A stretch of DNA of 64,000 nucleotides, taken from NCBI RefSeq assembly GCF_030867145.1, contig NC_134426.1:7998001-8062000 (forward strand). The letters run 5' to 3'. The notes under the pieces are model-generated. The model was given only the letters and a program-made list of their open reading frames with translations. It had not been told where the DNA came from and made no database searches. The translations under genes were made by a program, and so were the position numbers. This document shows, one piece after another, positions 23,943 through 35,214 of the stretch. The stretch's first letter is position 1; each line of letters begins with the position of its first letter. This stretch comes from Opisthocomus hoazin. Taxonomy: Eukaryota > Chordata > Aves > Opisthocomiformes > Opisthocomidae.

Positions 23943-24030
23943 TCATACGCTCAGGGGGAGCATGCCAGGCGCCGAGGATGGTCGAGAGGCTCCCAGTCCG
24001 GGGGGACCTTGATCAAAGCTGTTTACTGCC
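23943..24030 (-). CDS. NDEL1: NDEL1 last coding exon
   Basis: Acceptor ctcctcag/G ends at 24031. The exon completes a codon, reads [14 protein letters not shown] and then [14 protein letters not shown], and stops (TGA 23945-23943). The last 14 residues match the end of NDEL1, the dynein and LIS1 binding coiled-coil protein that acts at centrosomes and in neuronal migration. The gene runs towards MYH10, the conserved convergent order in vertebrates. None of the other NDEL1 exons were found between here and the ERV2 edge at 28404, although they should lie at higher coordinates on the - strand. The gene is therefore probably truncated at ERV2, unless the last intron is very long. Confidence 0.85.
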
Positions 24031-25296
24031 CTGAGGAGCAAGAAGAGACAGGCCGGTAAGTGATGAGCCCCAGGAGACGGCACCGCTCACCCCTCCCGGC
24101 CCCAGCAGCTGGAGAACAGACCCCTCTCCTCCCCTCTCACCTCACCCTGGCTGTACGATGACTGCAAGGCCACTGTGACCACAACAGGGCTCCCATGGCT
24201 GCGCCCACCCACAGCCAGGGACAGGCGCAGGTGGGTGCTCACCCCGCTGCCTGGAGGTGGTGGGTGCTGCCTGATGACCACCCCAGGAGGACAAGCAGCT
24301 CCTGCGCAGACCCCAGGCCCCCACACCGGGCTCTGGGCAGCTGAGGGGCCGGGCACAGCAGCGCTACAGGCTCGCTCCCCACGGCCAGCTCACCTCCCCT
24401 CTTCACGGGTGCTGGTGGGTTGCGAGAGGAGAACATGGGTCTGACAGCTTTTCCATCTCTACTCCATTCTGGCTTTGGCAGATCTTCTGTGATCAGGCTC
24501 AACACAGAGCGTCTGCCCAGGCTCACAATCTGCTGATCATCACCACCACCACAGCCTTGACAACCAGAAGCAATGGCATCCCCATATCAGGACAGCACGT
24601 CCACCCCCACTGTTGTCCCAGAACCAGCACCCTGCCCTCACAGTCGGGTTTGTAATAACAAAGGTGAGGAAGAACTCCCCCAGCCCTGCAAGGTCCCTAC
24701 CTCGACGTCTGCTGGCTCCCAAGTGCTGCCTCTGCAGCCCTTCACCAGCTTCACCCGAACCACCGGCACCCCAGAAGATGCCATTGAGATCCCTCCTGGC
24801 AGAGCTACGTTTGGGAGAGGGGACACCTGAGGAGACAGCCTCTGCTGCCTAGAGCTGCGAGCTGTGGTGAGTAGAAGCAAGAAGGAAGAGAAGCCGAGGG
24901 CTCTCCTGACGAGCTCGAAGCCAAGCCAGGAGCCGGCAGCTCCGGGGTCCCAGGCTGCGCCCACTCCGCGGAGCACATCCCGCTCGCTGCCGTCACTGTC
25001 CACGGGACCGAGATGCCACCAGCCCACGCGCGGTGGCTCACGACTGCATCCCCGGGCAGAGCAGCGCGGTTTCCGCACTCCTGTTCCTGTGCTGCGCACA
25101 TTCACCGGTGACCTTGCAGCTCCTGCGTCAGGGATGAAAAAACCCCGCCAGCAACCCCAGAGGCTGCTGCCGTTGCACTGGGCAGTCACAAGCTCCTTCC
25201 ATGAAGAGCTAAAATCCCGACAGTCGCTAGCAAGAACAGATTCCCATGGTAACGCAGCTCGCTGCTGCGGGGAGTCAGGCTGTTTCCTTTCCCCAT
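24031..25296 (-). other. NDEL1: NDEL1 last intron, proximal part; no feature recognised
   Basis: GC-rich with short open frames on both strands. No known domain and no further NDEL1 exon was recognised. Confidence 0.45.
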
Positions 25297-26470
25297 AGAA
25301 TCCTAGAATGGTGGGGGTTGGAAGGGACCTCTGTGGGTCACCCAGCCCAACCCCCTGCCCAAGCAGGGTCACCCAGAGCAGGCTGCACAGCACCGCGTCC
25401 AGGCGGGGCTGGAATATCTCCAGAGAAGGAGACTCCACAGCCTCCCTGGGCAGCCTGGGCCAGGGCTCCGTCACCCTCAGAGGGAAGAAGTTCTTCCTCG
25501 TGTTCAGCTGGAACTTCCTCAGCTTCAGTTTGTGCCCATTACCCCTTGTCCTGTCGCTGGGCACCACTGAAAAGAGTCTGGCCCCGTCCTCCTGACACCC
25601 ACCCTGCAGATACTTATCAGCATTTCTATGGTCCCCTTTCTGCCTTCTCTTCTCCAGGCTGAACAAGCCCAGCTCCCTCAGCCTTTCCTCGTAGGGGAGA
25701 TGCTCCAGTCCCCTCACCATCCTCGTAGCCCTCCGCTGGACTCTCTCCAGTAGCTCTTCATCTTTCTTGAACTGGGGTGCCCAGAACTGGACACAGTACT
25801 CCAGATGGGGCCTCACCAGGGCAGAGTAGAGGGGAAGGAGAACTTCCCTCGCCCTGCTGCCCACACTCCTCTTGATGCACCCCAGGATCCCATTGGCCTT
25901 CTTGGCAGCCAGGGCACACTGCTGGCTCATGGTCACCCTGTCATCCACCAGAACACCCAGGTCCCTCTCTGCAGAGCTGCTCTCCAGCAGGTCCGCCCCA
26001 GCCTGTACTGGTGCCTGGGGTTGTTCCTCCCCAGGTGCAGGACCCTGCACTTGCCCTTGTTGAACCTCATCAGGTTCCTCTCTGCCCAGCTCTCCAGCCT
26101 GTCCAGGTCACGCTGAATGGCAGCACAGCCTTCCGGTGTGTCTATCACACCTCCCAGGTTGGTGTCATCAGCAAACTTGCTGAGGGTATACTCAGTCTCT
26201 TCATACAGGTCATTGGGCTGAGCCCAGTACTGACCCCTGGGGGACACCACTAGTTACTGGCCTCCAGCTAGACTCAGCACCGCTGATGACAGCCCTCTGA
26301 GCTCTGCCATTCAGCCAGTTCTCAGTCCACCGCACCGAGCACTCCTCCAGTCCACACTTCCTGAGCTTCCCTAGAAGGATGTTATGGGAAACCGTGTCGA
26401 AAGCCTCGCTGTTAAACACCCACACTAGCACAGCCTGGCTCAGAGCAGGGAGAAACCACCTTTCCCACCT
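25297..26470 (-). mobile_element. CR1 LINE, 5' truncated, antisense
   Basis: On the - strand it encodes reverse transcriptase parts ([56 protein letters not shown]) and ends with the CR1 3' end at about 25297 (complement of AGAATCCTAGAATGG). Frames are broken near 26050 and 26210. Confidence 0.93.
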
Positions 26471-26892
26471 CCTCCCCATTGAGCTGGAAACTTCAACTCC
26501 CATTTGAGCATTGCCTTGATACAGGGAGGTGCCTCCCTGACTGCACGCAGTAAAAAGCTGCTGGAAGAAGCTCAGGGGCAGACGTATCTCACTGTCTACA
26601 TTTGGATGACGGGCCATGAAGCCAACCTGATCCCGACACGACTCTGCAAATTAGTTAACAGCTCGGAAGCACCTCTGACAAGTAGGACGGGGGGGGAAAA
26701 CAAAACCAAACAACAACAAAAAAAACCCAACCCAAACTGGATTAAAACGTGGTACTTTGCTCCCTTCTGAAAGGATCAGAGAAAAGTGGCATTCCACTTC
26801 AGCAGCCTGGGTGTGCTCAGGTCTCAGGAGCTGCGTTCAAGCCCAGCTCTACAGCTCTGTCACGTTTCCTGCACTAAACTCCGGGCTGCTCT

Positions 26893-26957
26893 TTCACAGA
26901 ATGGTTTGGGTTGAAAGGGACCTTCAGAGGCCATCTAGCCCAACCCCCTGCAGTAAG
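26893..26957 (-). mobile_element. CR1 3' end, antisense, very short
   Basis: Complement of the CR1 terminus, AGAATGGTTTGGGTTGAAAG and following. It stops where a + strand CR1 fragment begins. Confidence 0.85.
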
Positions 26958-27232
26958 TAGGTGCCCAGCGACAGGACAAGGGGCAACGGGCACAAACTGA
27001 AGCAGAGGAAGCTCCAGCTGAACACAAGGAAGAACTTCTTCACTCTGAGGGTGACGGAGCCCTGGCCCAGGCTGCCCAGGGAGGCTGTGGAGTCTCCTTC
27101 TCTGGAGATATTCCAGACCCGCCTGGATGCGGTGCTGTGCAGCCTGCTCTGGGTGACCCTGCTTGGGCAGGGGGTTGGGCTGGAGACCCACAGAGGTCCC
27201 TTGCAACCCCTACCATTCTGTGATTCTCTGAA
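26958..27232 (+). mobile_element. CR1 3' fragment, sense
   Basis: CR1 3' part from GTGCCCAGCGACAGGACAAG to ATTCTGTGATTCTCTGA. It abuts the preceding antisense CR1 with both 3' ends pointing outwards. Confidence 0.9.
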
Positions 27233-28403
27233 ATTAAAATACATTAAACAGAGGAACTGTGAAAAATAACAAATAAAGTATGCTGGATGACTCCTGGCTA
27301 ACCTCCCAGAGGAGAGCGGGGAAGAGAAGTCCTTGCGCCCGGTCTCCAAGGTCTCCGACAGTGCCGGAAGGAGCACACGCATCGCTCCAGCCTTCAGCCG
27401 CTCTGCCCAGGCCTGACACAGACGCGGGGCTCCTGCACGGAGCTGACGCTGCCCGACAGCCTGGAGACCTGCCCACAGCCATTAATCCCAGCCAGATCAC
27501 TTGCCTGCTGCTTCTGCCTCATTTCGCCATCCCTCAGACCCAACCCACTCTGTGGGGCCCGCGCTGCGCCCTTGCTCTGGGCTTCCTAAGAAACTGGGCT
27601 CAGGGGTGCTTCACAGGGAGCCGAAGCCCCAGTCCCTGCTGGGAACAGCCCCAGCAGTGGTTTCTGATGGATGCTCCTGACTGCCTGCCCCTGCAGTGGC
27701 GTGGACCTTGTGCCCATTTCCAACTGCTCTCTCTGCCCTGTGATTGCTAAAGACAGATTTTTACATATGAATCTTTATTCCAAGCTGTATTTTGTGCTTG
27801 GCACCTTATCTCCAAGACTCTCTCAGCTCTAAGTATCCAACAAAGCCTCAGCAGAAAATTCTCCTGTTGCTGAATAGCCCAGGCTGAGGAGTAAATGGAT
27901 GGGGTCAAAGCATGCTTGGAGACCAGCCCCCCAATAAAACAAGAGGAAAAGGGAGTTTTCAGGCAGGGCAGTGCTTTGAAACACACCCAAGCAGCAGTAA
28001 CAGCACAAGGAGGCAGAGGAACGCCCAGCACGGAGGTGCAAGGAGGAAGATGAGGACAAGGCTGTGGCAGATGAAGCTGGCAGGGACCTGCACCTTTCGA
28101 CAGCACAGGGAACCCTCTGCGCTCCCTCGAGAGGCAGATGAGGGAGACAAGCCAGACCCTTGGATGCTGGAGGGCGTGCCTGCACCGAGCCCCTGTGCCC
28201 AGGATCCCCCCACAGAGCCCGGGACCCCGGGGTCTGCGCAGGCTGCTTCCAGCTGGCACGGCTGTGGCGGGTAGGGACGGTGGCACCAAGCCGGAGCACT
28301 GCTGTCTCGACACGCACGCTGCTGATCACACGGTCCTCCGCCCCTGCTCTGCAACCCTGGCCGGCTCCCAGCACATCTGTGCCTTTGTTGGCTTTCCCAT
28401 CGG
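27233..28403. other. No gene recognised; left flank of ERV2
   Basis: Mixed-composition DNA without recognisable exons on either strand. It ends TTCCCATCGG at the LTR. Confidence 0.5.
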
Positions 28404-28815
28404 TGTTTTGGTTTCGGCTGCCGCCGGCAACAAAAGCGCCACGCGGCCGCCCCTCCCCCCACCGGCGTGCGGAGGAGAATGGAAAGAAAGAGGCAGAAAC
28501 TGGTGGGTCGGGATAAGGGCAGTTTAACAGAACAGCAAACAGAGGGAAAACAGGAACAACAATGATACAAATAAGGAGAAAACACAACAACGAACCGTAC
28601 AACAGCCGCTCTCCCGAAACCGGACCGGCGCTGCGCCCGCCCAAGCCACGAGAGCGTTCCCGCCGCGCCGCCCCCCCCACCGGAACCCAGCGTGACGTCA
28701 CATGGTATGGAATACCGGGCTCCGTTTGGCCAGGTGGGGTCAGCCCCCACCCCCCGGCTGTGCCCCTTCCTGGAGTCCGGTGAAAATTAACCCTGTTCTG
28801 GCCAAACCCAGGACA
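28404..28815 (-). repeat. ERV2 3' LTR
   Basis: 412 bp, TG and CA ends, close to the ERV1 LTRs. TGACGTCA lies at 28693-28700. Confidence 0.94.
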
Positions 28816-29304
28816 TTATCCACCCCTTATTCCATACCATCTACGTCATGCCCAGGTCCCCCATTGTCCAGTTGATCACCACCACTTCTGTCTCCAGATA
28901 TCATTCCCTTAGTCTATGGACCATCACTCTAAAGTGTCCGTTGAGTTCATTTAATCCATGACTTCGGGCTCCATCTGTCATAATGGTCTTCCGTGGCAGG
29001 AGAGGTGATGTGTGGTGGTGGGCGGTCACTTGCTGCATCCGGAGCTCACGGCTGATGTATCTGGTGCGGCCCGTGCCCACAGTCTGCAGGAGATGTTGAT
29101 CTTGATGAGGTTGCTGGATGCCAGTTGTTGAAAACCAGGTCCAGTTCCATCATCGCTGTGCTCTGCTAGGTTTTCATCGAAAAAGTCCATCCTTCTTTAA
29201 TCTGGAGAATTCTTACTATGCTACTACTGGTACAAAATATGACAGTTATAACAGTGATAACAGACAGTGACAGGGCCCACAACAACTAACTTTATACAAT
29301 TTAT
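28816..29304 (-). other. ERV2 3' non-coding region with polypurine tract
   Basis: Same content as 1213-1706 of ERV1: a purine-rich sense end next to the LTR and no env frame. Confidence 0.75.
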
Positions 29305-32300
29305 TTATGGACTATTCTCCCCCAAAATTAAATCCCCATGAGGTACACATCGGACTTCCCCATCCTTCTGCATTACCCACCAGTTACACCCAGGTCGTTG
29401 AGCAAAGGCAATCCCGCGGACGGGCTTGCCTTTGCCCAAGGCAGGACTAACCCAAACTGTCTTCCCTAGCATTTTCCGCATGTGCACTACAGGGACTTTA
29501 TCCCCTTCTACTGGGCGCTGAGGTTTTGACTGGGCAGGACCAGCCCGGTTGGTGGACCCTCTGGTGTTAACCAACCAGGTGGCCTTTGCTAAATGGGTGT
29601 CCCAATTTTTGAAAGTCCCACCCCCCATTGCCCTCAAAGTGGTTTTTAGCAGCCCATTGTAACGTTCGATCTTTCCAGAGGCTGGTGCATGGTAGGGGAT
29701 GTGATACACCCACTCAATACCGTGTTCTTTGGCCCAGGTGTCTATGAGGCTGTTGCGAAAGTGAGTCCCGTTGTCCGACTCGATTCTTTCGGGAGTGCCA
29801 TGTCGCCACAGGACTTGTTTTTCCAGGCCCAGGATGGTATTCCGGGCGGTGGCATGGGGCACAGGGTAGGTTTCCAGCCATCCGGTGGTGGCCTCCAACA
29901 TTGTGAGCACATAGCGCTTGCCTTGGCGGGTTTGTGGCAGTGTGATGTAGTCAATCTGCCAAGCCTCCCCGTATTTATATTTTAGCCATCGTCCTCCATA
30001 CCACTGAGGCTTTACCCGCTTGGCTTGCTTGATTGCAGCGCATGTCTCACATTCATGGATAACCTGTGCAATAGTGTCCATGGTCAAGTCCACCCCTCGG
30101 TCACGAGCCCATCTGTATGTCGCGTCTCTTCCTTGGTGGCCCGTGGTGTCATGGGCCCACCGAGCTATAAGGAGTTCACCCTTATGTTGCCAGTCCAGAT
30201 CCACCTGAGCCACTTCAATCTTAGCAGCCTGATCTACCTGGTGGTTGTTTTGATGTTCTTCAGTGGCCCGACTCTTAGGGACGTGGGCGTCCACGTGACG
30301 GACTTTTACAGCCAACTGCTCCAGACGGGCAGCAATATCTTGCCACAATGGGGCAGCCCAGATAGGTTTGCCTCTGCGCTGCCAGTTGTTCTTCTTCCAT
30401 TGCTGCAGCCACCCCCACAAGGCATTGGCCACCATCCAAGAGTCGGTGTAAAGATAGAGCACTGGCCACTTCTCTCGACTGGCAATGTCTAAAGCCAGCT
30501 GGATGGCTTTCACCTCTGCAAACTGGCTGGACTCACCTTCTCCCTCGGCAGTTTCTGCGACTTGTCGTGTAGGGCTCCATACAGCAGCCTTCCACCTCCG
30601 CTGCTTCCCCACAATGCGACAGGACCCATCCGTGAACAGGGCATACTGTTTCTTATCTTCTGGCAGCTGGTTATACAGTGGGGCCTCTTCAGCACGTGTC
30701 ACCTCCTCCTCTGGCGATGCTCCAAAATCTTTGCCTTCTGGCCAGTCCATGATTACCTCCAGAATTCCTGGGCGACTGGGGTTTCCCATTCGGGCACGCT
30801 GGGTGATCAGATCGACCCACTTACTCCACGTAGCATCGGTGGCATGATGCGTAGAGGGGACCCTCTCTTTGAACATCCAGCCCAGGACCGGCAATCGTGG
30901 TGCTAGGAGGAGCTGTGCTTCAGTGCTGACCACTTCTGAAGCAGCTCGAACGCCTTCATATGCTGCCAGAATGTGTTTTTCAGTGGGAGTATAGCGGGCC
31001 TCGGATCCTTTGTATCCCCGGCTCCAAAACCCCAGGAGTCGACCTCAAGTCTCCCCTGGTGCTTTCTGCCAGAGACTCCAGGTTGGGCCATTTTCCCCGG
31101 CTGCGGTGTAGAGCACGTTTTTAAAATCTTGCCCTGACCGGACTGGACCAAGGGCTACGGCATGAACTATCTCCCGTTTAATCTGTTCAAATGCCTGTCG
31201 TTGCTCAGGGCCCCATTCAAAATCATTCTTCTTCCGGGTCACGTGGTACAGAGGACTCACGATCTGGCTGTAATTTGGGATGTGCATCCTCCAAAAACCC
31301 ACAACACCCAGGAAGGCCTGTGCTTCCTTTTCGCTGGTTGGTGGAGACATAGCTGCTATTTTGTTGATGACATCCATTGGGATTTGACGGCGCCCATCCT
31401 GCCATTTTATTCCCAAAAACTGGATCTCTTGCGCAGGTCCCTTGACTTTACTTCGCTTAATGGCGAAACCGGCTTTCAGAAGGATCTGAACTATTTTCTC
31501 CCCTTTCTCGAAAACCTCCTCCGCTGTGTCGCCCCATATAATGATGTCGTCGATGTACTGCAGATGTTCTGGGGCTTCACCCTTTTCCAGTGCAGTCTGG
31601 ATTAGTCCATGGCAAATGGTGGGACTGTGTTTCCACCCCTGGGGCAGTCGATTCCAGGTGTACTGGATGCCCCTCCAGGTGAAAGCAAACTGTGGCCTGC
31701 ACTCTTCTGCCAAAGGGATGGAGAAGAATGCGTTAGAGATGTCAATTGTAGCATACCACTTGGCTGCCTTTGACTCCAGCTGATATTGAAGTTCTAGCAT
31801 GTCTGGCACGGCAGCACTCAGCGGTGGTGTGACTTCATTCAGCCCACGGTAGTCTATTGTCAGTCTCCACTCTCCAGTAGATTTTCTTACTGGCCATATG
31901 GGACTATTAAAGGGTGAGCGAGTTTTGGTGATCAGTCCTTGACTCTCCAGCTGGCGGATCAGCTGATGAATGGGGAGAAGGGAGTCTCGGTTGGTACGAT
32001 ACTGTCGCCGGTGCACCGTTGTGGTTGCGATGGGTACCTGTTGTTCTTCAACCCTCAGCAACCCCACAACGGAAGGATCCTCCGAGAGACCAGGCAAAAT
32101 GGACAGCTGTTTAATTTCTTCCGTCTCCACAGCAGCTATGCCAAAAGCCCACCGATACCCCTTTGGGTCCTTGAAATAGCCTCTCCTAAGATAGTCTATC
32201 CCAAGGATGCACGGAGCCTCGGGGCCAGTTACAATGGGGTGCTTCTGCCAGTCCTGCCCAGTGAGGCTCACTTCAGCCTCCAGTACACTCAGCTCTTGGG

Positions 32301-32490
32301 ACCCCCCTGTCACTCCCGAAATGCAAATGGACTCTGACCCTTTGAAATCTGATGGCATTAAAGTACACTGTGCACCAGTGTCCACTAGAGCTTTATACTC
32401 TTGTGGATCTGACGTGCCAGGCCACCGAATCCACACCGTCCAATAGACACGGTTGTCCCTTTCCTCCACCTGGCTGGAGGCAGGGCCCCT
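29305..32490 (-). pseudogene. pol: ERV2 pol, one nonsense codon before RNase H
   Basis: Same frame as gag and open from just after the gag UAG. It contains the protease with its active-site VDTGAQ, the RT with YIDD, RNase H, integrase zinc finger, DDE core and C-terminal domain. A CGA codon of ERV1 is TGA here (31047-31045), splitting the frame between RT connection and RNase H. In contrast to ERV1 the protease is intact. The rest is open over about 1060 codons, a sign of recent loss. Confidence 0.93.
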
Positions 32491-34483
32491 CTAATCCTCG
32501 TCAGAGAATTTGCTGCTCACCTGCTGTAAAAAAGACTTGGAGGTCCCCTCCAGAGGATCGGAATCAAGGTCAAACTGTCTACCTGGTCTGGAGAGCTGGC
32601 TTCTGGAAACTGGAGCGGCACTTTTCCTAACAGAATCCCCTTTGGTGATTGTTTTACCTCGCAACTCACGTACTCGGGCCTCTAGACTTGAGGTGGGTTT
32701 TCCATCCCACTTCCTCATGTCCTCTCCGTGGTCACGCAGGTAGAACCACAGGGTGCCCCGGGGTGTATAGCCTCTGTATTCCCTCTCCTGAGCAGAGAAA
32801 CGCCTGCCCCTAACAGCTGAGACACTGGCCCGTACAGGTGGGGAGTAGGACATATTCCTGTCTAGTCGCTTGACCAGTTTCTCCACGGCTGAGACAAGGG
32901 AGGAAGAGAGACTTTCCTCATATTGGCGGAGTCTGACAGCCACCTCGTCTACTGTTGGTGCGTCTTTACCTTTCCAGTTTACAACTGCCAGTGAGTTGGC
33001 ATGCGAGGAGGGTGCACTCCGCACAAACTTCCTCCACATGGATTGTGAGCACTGGAGTTCATCTGGGTCTGTGGGTACCTGCTCATCGTCTGTGTCACAG
33101 TAAACCAGCTCCCGCACAGCTAATTCCCTCAAGTACTGAATACCCCTTTCCATATTGGTCCACTTGCCAGGATAGCATACAAAATCGTCACTGAAGGCGT
33201 ACCTCTCCCTCACGCCTGACAGAAGTCTCCTCCAGAGGCTGAGGATTTGTTCTTTTTTCCCAATGGCCTTGTCAATGCCCCCATCCCTGGCCAGGGATCC
33301 CAGCTGCTTGGCTTCCTTGCCCTCTAATTCCAAGCTGCTGGCCCCGTTATCCCAGCACCGCAGCAGCCAGGTAGCAATGTGCTCACCTGGGTGGCGGCTG
33401 AAATCTTTCCGCATGTCTCGCAGCTCGCCCAGGGACAGGGACCGGGTGATGATCTCTGTCTCTATCTCCCGTGATGACCCTGGCTCATCATCATCCCTCC
33501 CGGAGCGATCTGCTCTCTTTGCATCTTTCTTTAGTTTTACGGGGGCGACTGCTACCTGCACAGGTTGGTCATTGGGCTCAGTCACTGTGCCTGTGGCTGG
33601 AGCTGGGGCTGGAGCAGCTGCTGTGTCCGCTGGGGAAAACCGAGGCAGACCCTGCAGCTGTGGCTGCAGCAGCCGTGGTGCCAGTCGGGGGGGCTGGGAC
33701 TGCCTGCTGGGCTGGAGGGGCTGCAGGGCCGGCTGGGGAGGCAGCGCCAGCTGCAGTGCCTGCTGCTTCGTTTCCCCCCCTTTCCTCCTTAAGGAACTGA
33801 ACAGTGTTGAACAGGGCTCGGTAGGCGTGGGCCAGACCCCAGCACCTTGCGGTGATCTGTGTCTCTCTGAAGTTCCCAGGGTGGCAGCACACTTTTTGCA
33901 GATACTTTACTAGTTTGTCCGGATCCTGTACTTCCTCAGGTGTGAGTTTAAAAAACACCGGAGGTGCCCACTGCCCTAGGTACTTGCCCATGCTGTCCCA
34001 CACACCCAGCCACTCACAGCTATCCGGCCCCAGGGCAGGTCTCTGCAGGATGTTCTTAACGACTTGTTTAACCCTAAACAAAACCCAGAACCCGTTCAGG
34101 AGGCATAACAAAAGGAGAGTGCTGCCCTGAGCCTCCCACGGGTACTCGAAATTCTCAAAAGCAGTTAGGACCAGCCTGAGGAAGAGAGGGGGGGCGAAAG
34201 AGTGGGGGAAGGTATCCCCTTCGGTTTTCCCCACAGACTGGGTTTGATTATTCACAAATTCTAAGACATAGGATCTGAGGTACGGAAATGACCGCAGTGC
34301 CGCATTGAAATACAAGACTAATTTCATGCACAGTGATGTTATCATATCATAAGTCGATATCGTACAGTACAGCAAAATCATCATCTTAATCCTTTTTCCA
34401 GTGATGATGAACAGCATGGCAATGAACACATAGTGCAAGTACGGATTTACATAGCAGAGCCACTTGATCAAAGTCAGAAACAT
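32491..34483 (-). pseudogene. gag: ERV2 gag with hydrophobic N-terminus, one frameshift
   Basis: Starts MFLTLIK at 34483 and runs in one frame through the hydrophobic segment, the matrix-like part and into the Ala/Pro linker. This proves that the hydrophobic start is joined to gag; in ERV1 the join is hidden by a deletion. An extra base in GGGGAAAACC (33636-33640) shifts the frame. The capsid-like and charged C-terminal parts follow to the UAG at 32493-32491. The coil near 32860 is a few codons shorter than in ERV1. No zinc knuckle is seen. Confidence 0.88.
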
Positions 34484-34595
34484 TTTTTTCTTTTTTACCG
34501 GCGACTACTTAACACAGAAAAATGCGTATGACAAAATTTAAGCAAATCCAAGAAAACAGTTTTAACACCCGCTGCTCAGCCCTGCCGTTATCCCT

Positions 34596-34613
34596 GCCCC
34601 ACGTTGGGCGCCA
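34596..34613 (-). other. ERV2 primer binding site for tRNA-Lys(1,2)
   Basis: In sense TGGCGCCCAACGTGGGGC, 6 nt inside the 5' LTR. It is complementary to the 3' end of tRNA-Lys(1,2), the primer also used by Mason-Pfizer monkey virus and foamy viruses. Confidence 0.88.
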
Positions 34614-34619
34614 AATTAA

Positions 34620-35039
34620 TGTTTCGGTTTCGGTTGCCGCTGGCAACAAAAGCGCCACGCGGCCGCCCCTCCCCCCGCCGGCGTGCGAAGGAGAATGAAA
34701 AGAAAGAGGCAGAAACAGGTGGGTCGGGATAAGGGCAGTTTAACAGAACAGCAAACAGAGGGAAAACAGGAACAACAACGATACAAATAAGGAGAAAACA
34801 CAACAACGAACCGTACAACTCAGACAGCCGCTCTCCCGAAAACAGGAAGGGTGCTGCGCCCCCCCAAGCCGCGAGTGCGGTCCCGCCGCACCGCCCCCCC
34901 CCACCGGAACCCAGCGTGACGTCACAGGGTATGGAGTACCGGGCTCTGTTTGGCCAGGTGGGGTCAGCCCCCACCCCCCGGCTGTGCCCCTTCCTGGAGT
35001 CCGGTGAAAATTAACCCTGTTCTGGCCAAACCCAGGACA
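34620..35039 (-). repeat. ERV2 5' LTR, diverged
   Basis: 420 bp with TG and CA ends. It differs from the other three LTRs by many substitutions and small indels (for example an inserted TCAGA near 34820). TGACGTCA at 34917-34924 is kept. Confidence 0.93.
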
Positions 35040-35040
35040 A

Positions 35041-35214
35041 CTGTTGTTACTGGAAGAAATTGCCCAGCTAAAACAAGATCTTCTGACTACCCGGGAGCGC
35101 GGTGACGGCACGCTTGGAGAGACTTTGAGGACAAACCGAGGCATGGTGCTCAGAGAAAACGGGTTACTCGTGTCGCAGAGCTCTGCAGGCAGTTCGAATG
35201 GGAGAGTTAAACAG
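35041..35214 (+). CDS. ANKRD26-like exon, cut by ERV2
   Basis: Reads [20 protein letters not shown] to SSNGRVKQ (58 codons), donor CAG/gtatgg, phase 0. There is no acceptor of its own: the 5' side is the LTR end. Confidence 0.8.

Larger units (their letters stand above)
28404..35039 (-). mobile_element. ERV2: second provirus of the ERV1 family, no matching target duplication
   Basis: 6.6 kb, same orientation and layout as ERV1: 5' LTR (34620-35039), primer site, gag, in-frame UAG, pol, 3' LTR (28404-28815), no env. The interior is nearly identical to ERV1. The five flanking bases differ (ATCGG on the left, ACTGT on the right), and the two LTRs differ clearly from each other, so this copy is probably a recombinant of two proviruses. 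Lesions seen: an extra base in gag at 33636-33640 and a TGA in pol at 31047-31045. Confidence 0.95.

Noticed and set aside
23590..24012. + strand open frame of 140 codons
   Set aside because: Antisense to the NDEL1 terminal exon and 3'UTR, of biased composition and without homology.
24140..24828. Three exon-like frames on the - strand (24828-24702, 24537-24405, about 24255-24150) with AG/GT edges and compatible phases
   Set aside because: They match nothing in NDEL1 or any family I know; GC-rich DNA gives many such frames, and the true NDEL1 acceptor at 24031 does not follow them in a supported way.
24638..26050. A 470-codon open frame on the - strand as a novel gene
   Set aside because: Its first half is CR1 reverse transcriptase and 3' end; the rest is a chance extension into unique GC-rich DNA.
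28404..35039. Matching target duplication for ERV2 by shifting the LTR edges a few bases
   Set aside because: No shift of up to three bases gives equal 4-6 bp flanks (CCCATCGG on the left, ACTGTTGT on the right).
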